Below are positions 1 through 10,739 of a stretch of DNA of 64,000 nt, one piece after another. Source of the stretch: Steinernema hermaphroditum. Lineage: Eukaryota; Nematoda; Chromadorea; Rhabditida; Steinernematidae. The translations under genes were made by a program, and so were the position numbers. Where the stretch lies: contig CM059625.1 in NCBI GenBank assembly GCA_030435675.1, forward strand, positions 7,316,001-7,380,000, read 5' to 3'. Under the pieces are notes generated by a model. The model searched no databases. It was not told the origin of the DNA and was given only the letters and a program-made list of their open reading frames with translations. Position 1 is the stretch's first letter. Each line of letters begins with the position of its first letter.

Positions 1-178
1 TCCCCAACCTCGACACCCTTCGTCCGAAGCGTCAGCTCTTCAGACAGGGAATCTGTCTATATGTCTCGATGCCCTACCTCCGATGCGTCGAGTCCCCAAC
101 CTCGATGCCCTTCGTCCGAAGCGTCAGCTCTTCAGACAGGGAATCTGTCTATATGTCTCGATGCCCTACCTCCGATGC

Positions 179-184
179 CTCGAG
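179..184. repeat. CTCGAG palindrome at monomer boundary (gatgcc variant)
   Basis: When unit position 87 is c instead of g, the monomer ends in ctcgag. This variant is very frequent and is often joined to a next unit starting tcgcc instead of tcccc. It serves as a marker of one monomer subfamily. Confidence 0.8.
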
Positions 185-504
185 TCCCCAACCTCGATGC
201 CCTTCGTCCGAAGCGTCAGCTCTTCAGACAGGGAATCTGTCTATATGTCTCGATGCCCTACCTCCGATGCCTCGAGTCCCCAACCTCGATACCCTTCGTC
301 CGAAGCGTCAGCTCTTCAGACAGGGAATCTGTCTATATGTCTCGATGCCCTACCTCCGATACGTCGAGTCCCCAACCTCGATGCCCTACCTTCGAAGCGT
401 CGAGTCCCCAACCTCGATACCCTTCGTCCGAAGCGTCAGCTCTTCAGACAGGGAATCTGTCTATATGTCTCGATGCCCTACCTCCGATGCCTCGAGTCCC
501 CAAC

Positions 505-529
505 CTCGATACCCTTCGTCCGAAGCGTC
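505..529 (+). repeat. Sub-repeat A of the monomer
   Basis: This 25-bp segment begins ctcgataccc and ends gcgtc. It matches sub-repeat B of the same monomer, 56 bp downstream, at 21 of 25 positions; the differences are at segment positions 7, 12, 14 and 20. The match shows that the monomer arose by duplication of a shorter element. A differs from B mainly in carrying ttcgtccgaag, the part that forms an imperfect palindrome and the CENP-B-like motif. Confidence 0.85.
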
Positions 530-530
530 A
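514..530 (+). other. CENP-B-box-like 17-mer (representative copy)
   Basis: Seen: cttcgtccgaagcgtca. The mammalian CENP-B box, as known, is YTTCGTTGGAARCGGGA. The copy here agrees at 13 of 17 positions and at 7 of the 9 core bases (TTCG, A, CG; the last GG reads tc). The motif lies in the nearly invariant block of the monomer and recurs in essentially every full unit, but it is absent from the 36-bp unit. Binding by a CENP-B or pogo-like protein is inference only. The two missing core G residues argue for caution. Confidence 0.35.
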
Positions 531-537
531 GCTCTTC

Positions 538-554
538 AGACAGGGAATCTGTCT
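538..554. repeat. Short inverted repeat (hairpin) in the monomer
   Basis: AGACAG and CTGTCT are perfect 6-bp arms around the 5-base loop ggaat. The element is present in almost every full monomer and is among its least variable parts. Rare copies lose it: 35691 and 50449 read gacacttaat, and 669, 27350 and 29823 have cacgg in the left arm. It could fold in single-stranded DNA or RNA or mark a symmetric protein site; neither is shown. Confidence 0.75.
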
Positions 555-560
555 ATATGT

Positions 561-585
561 CTCGATGCCCTACCTCCGATGCGTC
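561..585 (+). repeat. Sub-repeat B of the monomer
   Basis: This is the partner of sub-repeat A, beginning ctcgatgccct and ending gcgtc. It lies 56 bp after A of its own monomer and 36 bp before A of the next, so unequal pairing of A with B would change unit length by 56 or 36 bp. B is bracketed by a ctcga/tcgag inverted repeat with an 18-bp interior. Its 3' part (unit positions 80-87) is the most variable stretch of the monomer, with gatgcg, gatgcc, gaagcg and gatacg forms. Confidence 0.85.
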
Positions 586-588
586 GAG

Positions 589-624
589 TCCCCAACCTCG
601 ATGCCCTACCTTCGAAGCGTCGAG
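589..624 (+). repeat. 36-bp short unit (deletion or exchange product of the monomer)
   Basis: The unit runs from tccccaacctcgat straight into gccctaccttcgaagcgtcgag and omits 56 bp of the full monomer, between its two ctcgat words. The 3' half is a mosaic: cgaag as in sub-repeat A, but gtcgag as in B. It contains the 8-bp palindrome cttcgaag (610-617). It lacks the hairpin and the CENP-B-like motif. Many copies are scattered through the window (first at 369-404), nearly all with the same ttcgaag form, so this is an established array component rather than a set of independent deletions. Confidence 0.92.
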
Positions 625-970
625 TCCCCAACCTCGACACCCTTCGTCCGAAGCGTCAGCTCTTCAGACACGGAATCTGTCTATATGTCTCGATGCCCTA
701 CCTCCGATGCGTCGAGTCCCCAACCTCGATGCCCTACCTTCGAAGCGTCGAGTCCCCAACCTCGATACCCTTCGTCCGAAGCGTCAGCTCTTCAGACAGG
801 GAATCTGTCTATATGTCTCGATGCCCTACCTCCGATGCCTCGAGTCCCCAACCTCGATACCCTTCGTCCGAAGCGTCAGCTCTTCAGACAGGGAATCTGT
901 CTATATGTCTCGATGCCCTACCTCCGATGCCTCGAGTCCCCAACCTCGATACCCTTCGTCCGAAGCGTCA

Positions 971-984
971 GCTTCCCCTTCAGA
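971..984 (+). repeat. Irregular junction: 4-bp expansion before the hairpin
   Basis: The usual gctcttcag reads gcttccccttcag, four bases longer. The rest of the unit is normal. Confidence 0.8.
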
Positions 985-1266
985 CAGGGAATCTGTCTAT
1001 ATGTCTCGATGCCCTACCTCCGATGCGTCGAGTCCCCAACCTCGACACCCTTCGTCCGAAGCGTCAGCTCTTCAGACAGGGAATCTGTCTATATGTCTCG
1101 TTGCCCTACCTCCGATGCCTCGAGTCCCCAACCTCGATGCCCTACCTTCGAAGCGTCGAGTCCCCAACCTCGATACCCTTCGTCCGAAGCGTCAGCTCTT
1201 CAGACAGGGAATCTGTCTATATGTCTCGATGCCCTACCTCCGATGCCTCGAGTCGCCAACCTCGAC

Positions 1267-1284
1267 ACGCTTCGTCCGAAGCGT
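1267..1284. repeat. Perfect 8-bp-arm palindrome in the acgcttcg monomer variant
   Basis: ACGCTTCG-tc-CGAAGCGT is an 18-bp inverted repeat with a 2-bp centre. In the common gataccc variant the same region has one mismatch (c opposite c at unit position 17). The c-to-g change at position 17 makes the arms perfect. The variant recurs many times, for example at about 3118, 5204, 9209, 49925 and 52143, so it is an established subfamily. Confidence 0.8.
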
Positions 1285-1380
1285 CAGCTCATTCAGACAG
1301 GGAATCTGTCTATATGTCTCGATGCCCTACCTCCGATGCGTCGAGTCCCCAACCTCGATGCCCTTCCTCCGAAGCGTCAG

Positions 1381-1394
1381 CTTTGATTCGCCAA
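1381..1394 (+). repeat. Irregular junction destroying the hairpin's left arm
   Basis: After agcgtcag the sequence reads ctttgattcgccaatctg in place of the usual cttcagacaggg context, two bases shorter. It brings in a tga at 1384-1386, one of about twenty + strand stops in the window. Confidence 0.8.
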
Positions 1395-1750
1395 TCTGTC
1401 TATATGTCTCGATGCCCTACCTCCGAAGCGTCGAGTCCCCAACCTCGATACCCTTCGTCCGAAGCGTCAGCTCTTCAGACAGGGAATCTGTCTATATGTC
1501 TCGATGCCCTACCTCCGATGCCTCGAGTCGCCAACCTCGATGCCCTACGCGTCGTCCCGAAGCGTCAGCTCTTCAGACAGGGAATCTGTCTATATGTCTC
1601 GATGCCCTACCTCCGATGCGTCGAGTCCCCAACCTCGACACGCTTCGTCCGAAGCGTCAGCTATTCAGACAGGGAATCTGTCTATATGTCTCGATGCCCT
1701 ACCTCCGATGCGTCGAGTCCCCAACCTCGATGCCCTTCGTCCGAAGCGTC

Positions 1751-1790
1751 AGCTCTTCAGACAGGGAATCTGTCTCTCGTCCGAAGCGTC
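1751..1790 (+). repeat. 40-bp truncated unit
   Basis: The repeated word cgaagcgtc recurs after only 40 bp (1742 and 1782). The sequence runs from ctgtct directly into ctcgtccgaag, a 52-bp deletion that removes all of sub-repeat B and the start of A. Confidence 0.85.
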
Positions 1791-2067
1791 AGCTCTTCAG
1801 ACAGGGAATCTGTCTATATGTCTCGATGCCCTACCTCCGATGCCTCGAGTCCCCAACCTCGATACCCTTCGTCCGAAGCGTCAGCTCTTCAGACAGGGAA
1901 TCTGTCTATATGTCTCGATGCCCTACCTCCGATGCCTCGAGTCCCCAACCTCGACACCCTTCGTCCGAAGCGTCAGCTCTTCAGACAGGGAATCTGTCTA
2001 TATGTCTCGATGCCCTACCTCCGATGCGTCGAGTCCCCAACCTCGATGCCCTTCGTCCGAAGCGTCA

Positions 2068-2120
2068 GTCCCCAACCTCAACCCTTCATCCGAAGCGTCA
2101 GCTATTCAGACAGGAATCTG
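2068..2120 (+). repeat. Irregular junction: early return to unit start
   Basis: After agcgtcag the sequence jumps back to tccccaacctcaaccctt, losing gat, then carries cttcatccgaag. The hairpin loop is one g shorter (caggaatctg). This is a shortened and substituted unit. Confidence 0.75.
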
Positions 2121-2660
2121 TCTATATGTCTCGATGCCCTACCTCCGATGCGTCGAGTCCCCAACCTCGACACGCTTCGTCCGAAGCGTCAGCTCTTCAG
2201 ACAGGGAATCTGTCTATATGTCTCGATGCCCTACCTCCGATGCCTCGAGTCCCCAACCTCGACACCCTTCGTCCGAAGCGTCAGCTCTTCAGACAGGGAA
2301 TCTGTCTATATGTCTCGATGCCCTACCTCCGATGCCTCGAGTCCCCAACCTCGATACCCTTCGTCCGAAGCGTCAGCTCTTCAGACAGGGAATCTGTCTA
2401 TATGTCTCGATGCCCTACCTCCGATGCCTCGAGTCCCCAACCTCGATGCCCTACCTCCGATGCCTCGAGTCGCCAACCTCGACATGCTTCGTCCGAAGCG
2501 TCAGCTATTCAGACAGGGAATCTGTCTATATGTCTCGATGCCCTACCTCCGATGCGTCGAGTCGCCAACCTCGATGCCCTACCTTCGAAGCGTCGAGTCC
2601 CCAACCTCGATACCCTTCGTCCGAAGCGTCAGCTCTTCAGACAGGGAATCTGTCTATATG

Positions 2661-2720
2661 TCTCCCCGATGCCTCGAGTCCCAACACCTCGATGCCCTCT
2701 CGAAGCCTCGACGCGCTTCG
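2661..2720 (+). repeat. Scrambled unit
   Basis: The order reads tctccccgatgcctcgag, then cccaacacctcgatgccc, tctcgaagcctcgacgcgc and cttcg. All words derive from the monomer but are shortened and rejoined. Confidence 0.75.
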
Positions 2721-2960
2721 TCCGAAGCGTCAGCTCTTCAGACAGGGAATCTGTCTATATGTCTCGATGCCCTACCTCCGAAGCGTCGAGTCCCCAACCT
2801 CGATGCCCTTCGTCCGAAGCGTCAGCTCTTCAGACAGGGAATCTGTCTATATGTCTCGATGCCCTACCTCCGATGCCTCGAGTCCCCAACCTCGATACCC
2901 TTCGTCCGAAGCGTCAGCTATTCAGACAGGGAATCTGTCTATATGTCTCGATGCCCTACC

Positions 2961-2981
2961 TCGAATCCGTCTAAGTCCCAA
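2961..2981 (+). repeat. Irregular B end with stop
   Basis: The B sub-repeat end reads tcgaatccgtctaagtccc instead of tccgatgcgtcgagtcccc. A taa at 2972-2974 closes one forward frame. Confidence 0.75.
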
Positions 2982-4290
2982 CCTCGATGCCCTACCTTCG
3001 AAGCGTCGAGTCCCCAACCTCGATACCCTTCGTCCGAAGCGTCAGCTCTTCAGACAGGGAATCTGTCTATATGTCTCGATGCCCTACCTCCGATGCCTCG
3101 AGTCGCCAACCTCGACACGCTTCGTCCGAAGCGTCAGCTATTCAGACAGGGAATCTGTCTATATGTCTCGATGCCCTACCTCCGATGCGTCGAGTCCCCA
3201 ACCTCGATGCCCTACCTTCGAAGCGTCGAGTCCCCAACCTCGATACCCTTCGTCCGAAGCGTCAGCTCTTCAGACAGGGAATCTGTCTATATGTCTCGAT
3301 GCCCTACCTCCGATACGTCGAGTCCCCAACCTCGATACCCTTCGTCCGAAGCGTCAGCTCTTCAGACAGGGAATCTGTCTATATGTCTCGATGCCCTACC
3401 TCCGATGCCTTCGAGTCCCCAACCTCGATACCCTTCGTCCGAAGCGTCAGCTCTTCAGACAGGGAATCTGTCTATATGTCTCGATGCCCTACCTCCGATG
3501 CGTCGAGTCCCCAACCTCGATACCCTTCGTCCGAAGCGTCAGCTCTTCAGACAGGGAATCTGTCTATATGTCTCGATGCCCTACCTCCGATGCGTCGAGT
3601 CCCCAACCTCGATGCCCTACTTTCTCCGAAGCGTCGAGTCCCCAACCTCGATACCCTTCGTCCGAAGCGTCAGCTCTTCAGACAGGGAATCTGTCTATAT
3701 GTCTCGATGCCCTACCTCCGATGCCTCGAGTCGCCAACCTCGACACGCTTCGTCCGAAGCGTCAGCTATTCAGACAGGGAATCTGTCTATATGTCTCGAT
3801 GCCCTACCTCCGATGCGTCGAGTCCCCAACCTCGATGCCCTACCTTCGAAGCGTCGAGTCCCCAACCTCGATACCCTTCGTCCGAAGCGTCAGCTCTTCA
3901 GACAGGGAATCTGTCTATATGTCTCGATGCCCTACCTCCGATGCCTCGAGTCCCCAACCTCCACACCCTTCGTCCGAAGCGTCAGCTATTCAGACAGGGA
4001 ATCTGTCTATATGTCTCGATGCCCTACCTCCGATGCGTCGAGTCCCCAACCTCGATGCCCTACCTTCGAAGCGTCGAGTCCCCAACCTCGATACCCTTCG
4101 TCCGAAGCGTCAGCTCTTCAGACAGGGAATCTGTCTATATGTCTCGATGCCCTACCTCCGATGCCTCGAGTCCCCAACCTCGATACCCTTCGTCCGAAGC
4201 GTCAGCTCTTCAGACAGGGAATCTGTCTATATGTCTCGATGCCCTACCTCCGATGCGTCGAGTCCCCAACCTCGATGCCCTACCTCCGAA

Positions 4291-4318
4291 GCGTCGAGCC
4301 CTAGGAATCTTCTATATG
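4291..4318 (+). repeat. Truncated unit joining boundary to hairpin exit
   Basis: gtcgagccctaggaatct leads straight into tctatatgtc, skipping most of the unit including A and the left hairpin arm. It contains a tag. Confidence 0.8.
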
Positions 4319-4750
4319 TCTCGATGCCCTACCTCCGAAGCGTCGAGTCCCCAACCTCGATACCCTTCGTCCGAAGCGTCAGCTCTTCAGACAGGGAATC
4401 TGTCTATATGTCTCGATGCCCTACCTCCGATGCGTCGAGTCCCCAACCTCGATACCCTTCGTCCGAAGCGTCAGCTCTTCAGACAGGGAATCTGTCTATA
4501 TGTCTCGATGCCCTACCTCCGATGCGTCGAGTCAACCCATCCCGAAGCGTCGAGTCCCCAACCTCGATACCCTTCGTCCGAAGCGTCAGCTCTTCAGACA
4601 GGGAATCTGTCTATATGTCTCGATGCCCTACCTCCGATGCGTCGAGTCCCCAACCTCGATACCCTTCGTCCGAAGCGTCAGCTATTCAGACAGGGAATCT
4701 GTCTATATGTCTCGATGCCCTACCTCCGATGCGTCGAGTCCCCAACCTCG

Positions 4751-4772
4751 ACACTACCTCCGATACGTCGAG
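4751..4772 (+). repeat. Rare junction cacactacctccgatacg, first occurrence
   Basis: From cctcgacac the sequence goes directly to tacctccgatacgtcgag, another A-to-B jump that yields a short unit. The same cacactacc junction recurs at about 14090 and 35625 in a different flanking variant. Confidence 0.75.
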
Positions 4773-6258
4773 TCCCCAACCTCGATACCCTTCGTCCGAA
4801 GCGTCAGCTCTTCAGACAGGGAATCTGTCTATATGTCTCGATGCCCTACCTCCGATGCGTCGAGTCCCCAACCTCGATACCCTTCGTCCGAAGCGTCAGC
4901 TCTTCAGACAGGGAATCTGTCTATATGTCTCGATGCCCTACCTCCGATGCCTCGAGTCCCCAACCTCGATACGCTTCGTCCGAAGCGTCAGCTCTTCAGA
5001 CAGGGAATCTGTCTATATGTCTCGATGCCCTACCTCCGATGCGTCGAGTCGCCAACCTCGATGCCCTACCTTCGAAGCGTCGAGTCCCCAACCTCGATAC
5101 CCTTCGTCCGAAGCGTCAGCTCTTCAGACAGGGAATCTGTCTATATGTCTCGATGCCCTACCTCCGATGCCTCGAGTCCCCAACCTCGACACGCTTCGTC
5201 CGAAGCGTCAGCTCTTCAGACAGGGAATCTGTCTATATGTCTCGATGCCCTACCTCCGATGCGTCGAGTCCCCAACCTCGATGCCCTACCTTCGAAGCGT
5301 CGAGTCCCCAACCTCGATACCCTTCGTCCGAAGCGTCAGCTCTTCAGACAGGGAATCTGTCTATATGTCTCGATGCCCTACCTCCGATGCCTCGAGTCCC
5401 CAACCTCGATGCCCTTCGTCCGAAGCGTCAGCTATTCAGACAGGGAATCTGTCTATATGTCTCGATGCCCTACCTCCGAAGCGTCGAGTCCCCAACCTCG
5501 ATACCCTTCGTCCGAAGCGTCAGCTCTTCAGACAGGGAATCTGTCTATATGTCTCGATGCCCTACCTCCGATGCCTCGAGTCCCCAACCTCCACAACCTT
5601 CGTCCGAAGCGTCAGCTCTTCAGACAGGGAATCTGTCTATATGTCTCGATGCCCTACCTCCGAAGCGTCGAGTCCCCAACCTCGACACGCTTCGTCCGAA
5701 GCGTCAGCTCTTCAGACAGGGAATCTGTCTATATGTCTCGATGCCCTACCTCCGAAGCGTCGAGTCCCCAACCTCGATACCCTTCGTCCGAAGCGTCAGC
5801 TCTTCAGACAGGGAATCTGTCTATATGTCTCGATGCCCTACCTACGAAGCGTCGAGTCCCCAACCTCGATACCCTTCGTCCGAAGCGTCAGCTCTTCAGA
5901 CAGGGAATCTGTCTATATGTCTCGATGCCCTACCTCCGATGCCCTTCGAAGCGTCGAGTCCCCAACCTCGATACCCTTCGTCCGAAGCGTCAGCTATTCA
6001 GACAGGGAATCTGTCTATATGTCTCGATGCCCTACCTCCGATGCGTCGAGTCCCCAACCTCGATGCCCTACCTTCGAAGCGTCGAGTCCCCAACCTCGAC
6101 ACGCTTCGTCCGAAGCGTCAGCTCTTCAGACAGGGAATCTGTCTATATGTCTCGATGCCCTACCTCCGATGCCTCGAGTCCCCAACCTCGACACGCTTCG
6201 TCCGAAGCGTCAGCTCTTCAGACAGGGAATCTGTCTATATGTCTCGATGCCCTACCTC

Positions 6259-6302
6259 CGATCTCGCCCCAGCGTCGAGTCCCCAACCTCGATACGCCCT
6301 TC
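6259..6302 (+). repeat. Scrambled unit
   Basis: The B end reads ccgatctcgccccagcgtcg and the following A start has an extra gc (gatacgcccttcg). Both are rearrangements of repeat words. Confidence 0.7.
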
Positions 6303-9300
6303 GTCCGAAGCGTCAGCTCTTCAGACAGGGAATCTGTCTATATGTCTCGATGCCCTACCTCCGAAGCGTCGAGTCCCCAACCTCGATACCCTTCGTCCGA
6401 AGCGTCAGCTCTTCAGACAGGGAATCTGTCTATATGTCTCGATGCCCTACCTCCGATGCGTCGAGTCCCCAACCTCGATGCCCTACCTTCGAAGCGTCGA
6501 GTCCCCAACCTCGACACCCTTCGTCCGAAGCGTCAGCTCTTCAGACAGGGAATCTGTCTATATGTCTCGATGCCCTACCTCCGATGCCTCGAGTCGCCAA
6601 CCTCGATGCCCTACCTTCGAAGCGTCGAGTCCCCAACCTCGATACCCTTCGTCCGAAGCGTCAGCTCTTCAGACAGGGAATCTGTCTATATGTCTCGATG
6701 CCCTACCTCCGATGCCTCGAGTCCCCAACCTCGACACGCTTCGTCCGAAGCGTCAGCTATTCAGACAGGGAATCTGTCTATATGTCTCGATGCCCTACCT
6801 CCGATACGTCGAGACCCCAACCTCGATGCCCTACCTTCGAAGCGTCGAGTCCCCAACCTCGACACCCTTCGTCCGAAGCGTCAGCTCTTCAGACAGGGAA
6901 TCTGTCTATATGTCTCGATGCCCTACCTCCGATGCGTCGAGTCCCCCAACCTCGATGCCCTACCTTCGAAGCGTCGAGTCCCCAACCCCGACACCCTTCG
7001 TCCGAAGCGTCAGCTCTTCAGACAGGGAATCTGTCTATATGTCTCGATGCCCTACCTCCGATGCGTCGAGTCCCCAACCTCGATACCCTTCGTCCGAAGC
7101 GTCAGCTCTTCAGACAGGGAATCTGTCTATATGTCTCGATGCCCTACCTCCGAAGCGTCGAGTCGCCAACCTCGATACCCTTCGTCCGAAGCGTCAGCTC
7201 TTCAGACAGGGAATCTGTCTATATGTCTCGATGCCCTACCTCCGATGCGTCGAGTCCCCAACATCCTCGATGCCCTACCTTCGAAGCGTCGAGTCCCCAA
7301 CCTCGATACCCTTCGTCCGAAGCGTCAGCTCTTCAGACAGGGAATCTGTCTATATGTCTCGATGCCCTACCTCCGATGCGTCGAGTCCCCAACCTCGATC
7401 GACACGCTTCGTCCGAAGCGTCAGCTATTCAGACAGGGAATCTGTCTATATGTCTCGATGCCCTACCTCCGATGCGTCGAGCCCCCAACCTCGATGCCCT
7501 ACCTTCGAAGCGTCGAGTCCCCAACCTCGATACCCTTCGTCCGAAGCGTCAGCTCTTCAGACAGGGAATCTGTCTATATGTCTCGATGCCCTACCTCCGA
7601 TACGTCGAGTCCCCAACCTCGATCACGACCCTTCGTCCGAAGCGTCAGCTCTTCAGACAGGGAATCTGTCTATATGTCTCGATGCCCTACCTCCGATGCC
7701 TCGAGTCCCCAACCTCGATACACGCTTCGTCCGAAGCGTCAGCTCTTCAGACAGGGAATCTGTCTATATGTCTCGATGCCCTACCTCCGATGCGTCGAGT
7801 CCCCAACCTCGATGCCCTACCTTCGAAGCGTCGAGTCCCCAACCTCGATACCCTTCGTCCGAAGCGTCAGCTCTTCAGACAGGGAATCTGTCTATATGTC
7901 TCGATGCCCTACCTCCGATGCGTCGAGTCCCCAACCTCGATGCCCTTCGTCCGAAGCGTCAGCTCTTCAGACAGGGAATCTGTCTATATGTCTCGATGCC
8001 CTACCTCCGAAGCGTCGAGTCCCCAACCTCGATGCCCTTCGTCCGAAGCGTCAGCTCTTCAGACAGGGAATCTGTCTATATGTCTCGATGCCCTACCTCC
8101 GATGCGTCGAGTCCCCAACCTCGATACCCTTCGTCCGAAGCGTCAGCTCTTCAGACAGCGGAAATCTGTCTATATGTCTCGATGCCCTACCTCCGATGCC
8201 TCGAGTCCCCAACCTCGATACCCTTCGTCCGAAGCGTCAGCTCTTCAGACAGGGAATCTGTCTATATGTCTCGATGCCCTACCTCCGATGCGTCGAGTCC
8301 CCAACCTCGATACCCTTCGTCCGAAGCGTCAGCTCTTCAGACAGGGAATCTGTCTATATGTCTCGATGCCCTACCTCCGAAGCGTCGAGTCCCCAACCTC
8401 GATACCCTTCGTCCGAAGCGTCAGCTCTTCAGACAGGGAATCTGTCTATATGTCTCGATGCCCTACCTCCGAAGCGTCGAGTCCCCAACCTCGATACCCT
8501 TCGTCCGAAGCGTCAGCTCTTCAGACAGGGAATCTGTCTATATGTCTCGATGCCCTACCTCCGATGCCTCGAGTCGCCAACCTCGACACCCTTCGTCCGA
8601 AGCGTCAGCTATTCAGACAGGGAATCTGTCTATATGTCTCGATGCCCTACCTCCGATGCGTCGAGTCCCCAACCTCGATGCCCTACCTTCGAAGCGTCGA
8701 GTCCCCAACCTCGATACCCTTCGTCCGAAGCGTCAGCTCTTCAGACAGGGAATCTGTCTATATGTCTCGATGCCCTACCTCCGATGCCTCGAGTCGCCAA
8801 CCTCGATACGCTTCGTCCGAAGCGTCAGCTATTCAGACAGGGAATCTGTCTATATGTCTCGATGCCCTACCTCCGAAGCGTCGAGTCCCCAACCTCGATA
8901 CCCTTCGTCCGAAGCGTCAGCTCTTCAGACAGGGAATCTGTCTATATGTCTCGATGCCCTACCTCCGACTTCGAGTCCCCAACCTCGATGCCCTACCTTC
9001 GAAGCGTCGAGTCCCCAACCTCGATACCCTTCGTCCGAAGCGTCAGCTCTTCAGACAGGGAATCTGTCTATATGTCTCGATGCCCTACCTTCGAAGCGTC
9101 GAGTCCCCAACCTCGATACCCTTCGTCCGAAGCGTCAGCTCTTCAGACAGGGAATCTGTCTATATGTCTCGATGCCCTACCTCCGATGCCTCGAGTCCCC
9201 AACCTCGACACGCTTCGTCCGAAGCGTCAGCTATTCAGACAGGGAATCTGTCTATATGTCTCGATGCCCTACCTCTCGATGCCTCGAGCGTCGAGTCCCC

Positions 9301-10739
9301 AACCTCGATACCCTTCGTCCGAAGCGTCAGCTCTTCAGACAGGGAATCTGTCTATATGTCTCGATGCCCTACCTCCGAAGCGTCGAGTCCCCAACCTCGA
9401 TACCCTTCGTCCGAAGCGTCAGCTCTTCAGACAGGGAATCTGTCTATATGTCTCGATGCCCTACCTCCGATGCGTCGAGTCCCCAACCTCGATGCCCTAC
9501 CTTCGAAGCGTCGATCCCCTCATGCCCTTCGTCCGAAGCGTCAGCTCTTCAGACAGGGAATCTGTCTATATGTCTCGATGCCCTTCCTCCGAAGCGTCGA
9601 GTCCCCAACCTCGATACCCTTCGTCCGAAGCGTCAGCTATTCAGACAGGGAATCTGTCTATATGTCTCGATGCCCTACCTCCGATGCGTCGAGCCCCCAA
9701 CCTCGATGCCCTACCTTCGAAGCGTCGAGTCCCCAACCTCGATACCCTTCGTCCGAAGCGTCAGCTCTTCAGACAGGGAATCTGTCTATATGTCTCGATG
9801 CCCTACCTCCGATGCCTCGAGTCCCCAACCTCGACACCCTTCGTCCGAAGCGTCAGCTCTTCAGACAGGGAATCTGTCTATATGTCTCGATGCCCTACCT
9901 CCGAAGCGTCGAGTCCCCAACCTCGATACCCTTCGTCCGAAGCGTCAGCTCTTCAGACAGGGAATCTGTCTATATGTCTCGATGCCCTACCTCCGATGCG
10001 TCGAGTCCCCAACCTCGATACCCTTCGTCCGAAGCGTCAGCTCTTCAGACAGGGAATCTGTCTATATGTCTCGATGCCCTACCTCCGATGCGTCGAGTCC
10101 CCAACCTCGATACCCTTCGTCCGAAGCGTCAGCTCTTCAGACAGGGAATCTGTCTATATGTCTCGATGCCCTACCTCCGATGCGTCGAGCCCCAACCTCC
10201 CAACCTCGATGCCCTACCTTCGAAGCGTCGAGTCCCCAACCTCGATACCCTTCGTCCGAAGCGTCAGCTCTTCAGACAGGGAATCTGTCTATATGTCTCG
10301 ATGCCCTACCTCCGATGCGTCGAGTCCCCAACCTCGATACCCTTCGTCCGAAGCGTCAGCTCTTCAGACAGGGAATCTGTCTATATGTCTCGATGCCCTA
10401 CCTCCGATGCGTCGAGTCCCCAACCTCGATGCCCTACCTCCGAAGCGTCGAGTCCCCAACCTCGATACCCTTCGTCCGAAGCGTCAGCTCTTCAGACAGG
10501 GAATCTGTCTATATGTCTCGATGCCCTACCTCCGAAGCGTCGAGTCCCCAACCTCGATACCCTTCGTCCGAAGCGTCAGCTCTTCAGACAGGGAATCTGT
10601 CTATATGTCTCGATGCCCTACCTCCGATACCTCGAGTCGCCAACCTCGACACGCTTCGTCCGAAGCGTCAGCTCTTCAGACAGGGAATCTGTCTATATGT
10701 CTCGATGCCCTACTTCCGAAGCGTCGAGTCCCCAACCTC

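Larger units (their letters stand above)
497..588 (+). repeat. Reference 92-bp monomer (canonical variant)
   Basis: This copy carries the commonest bases at the variable sites: tcccc at 1-5, gatac at 12-16, agctcttcag at 34-43, and gatgcgtcgag at the 3' end. Order of parts: A sub-repeat 9-33, CENP-B-box-like 17-mer 18-34, hairpin 42-58, B sub-repeat 65-89. It contains 8 CpG dinucleotides and no taa, tag or tga on the + strand in any frame. ATG occurs at unit positions 61, 69 and 83, one in each frame. On the minus strand, stops arise from tca at 32 and 40 and cta at 57 and 74, which close all three frames. Confidence 0.95.
497..624 (+). repeat. 128-bp composite unit (92 + 36)
   Basis: A full monomer followed by one short unit is the commonest higher-level pattern. 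It recurs throughout the window. The short unit rarely follows itself, so the 128-bp composite, not the 36-mer, appears to be what is copied. The preceding full monomer often carries agctattcag instead of agctcttcag, and the boundary in front of the short unit is often gagccccc instead of gagtcccc. Confidence 0.8.

Noticed and set aside
390..397. cttcgaag palindrome as a regulatory operator
   Set aside because: It is simply the centre of every 36-bp unit and has no gene next to it to regulate.
551..560. tctatatgtc as a TATA-like promoter element
   Set aside because: It occurs in every monomer, has no accompanying promoter context and no gene downstream. There is no basis for calling it.
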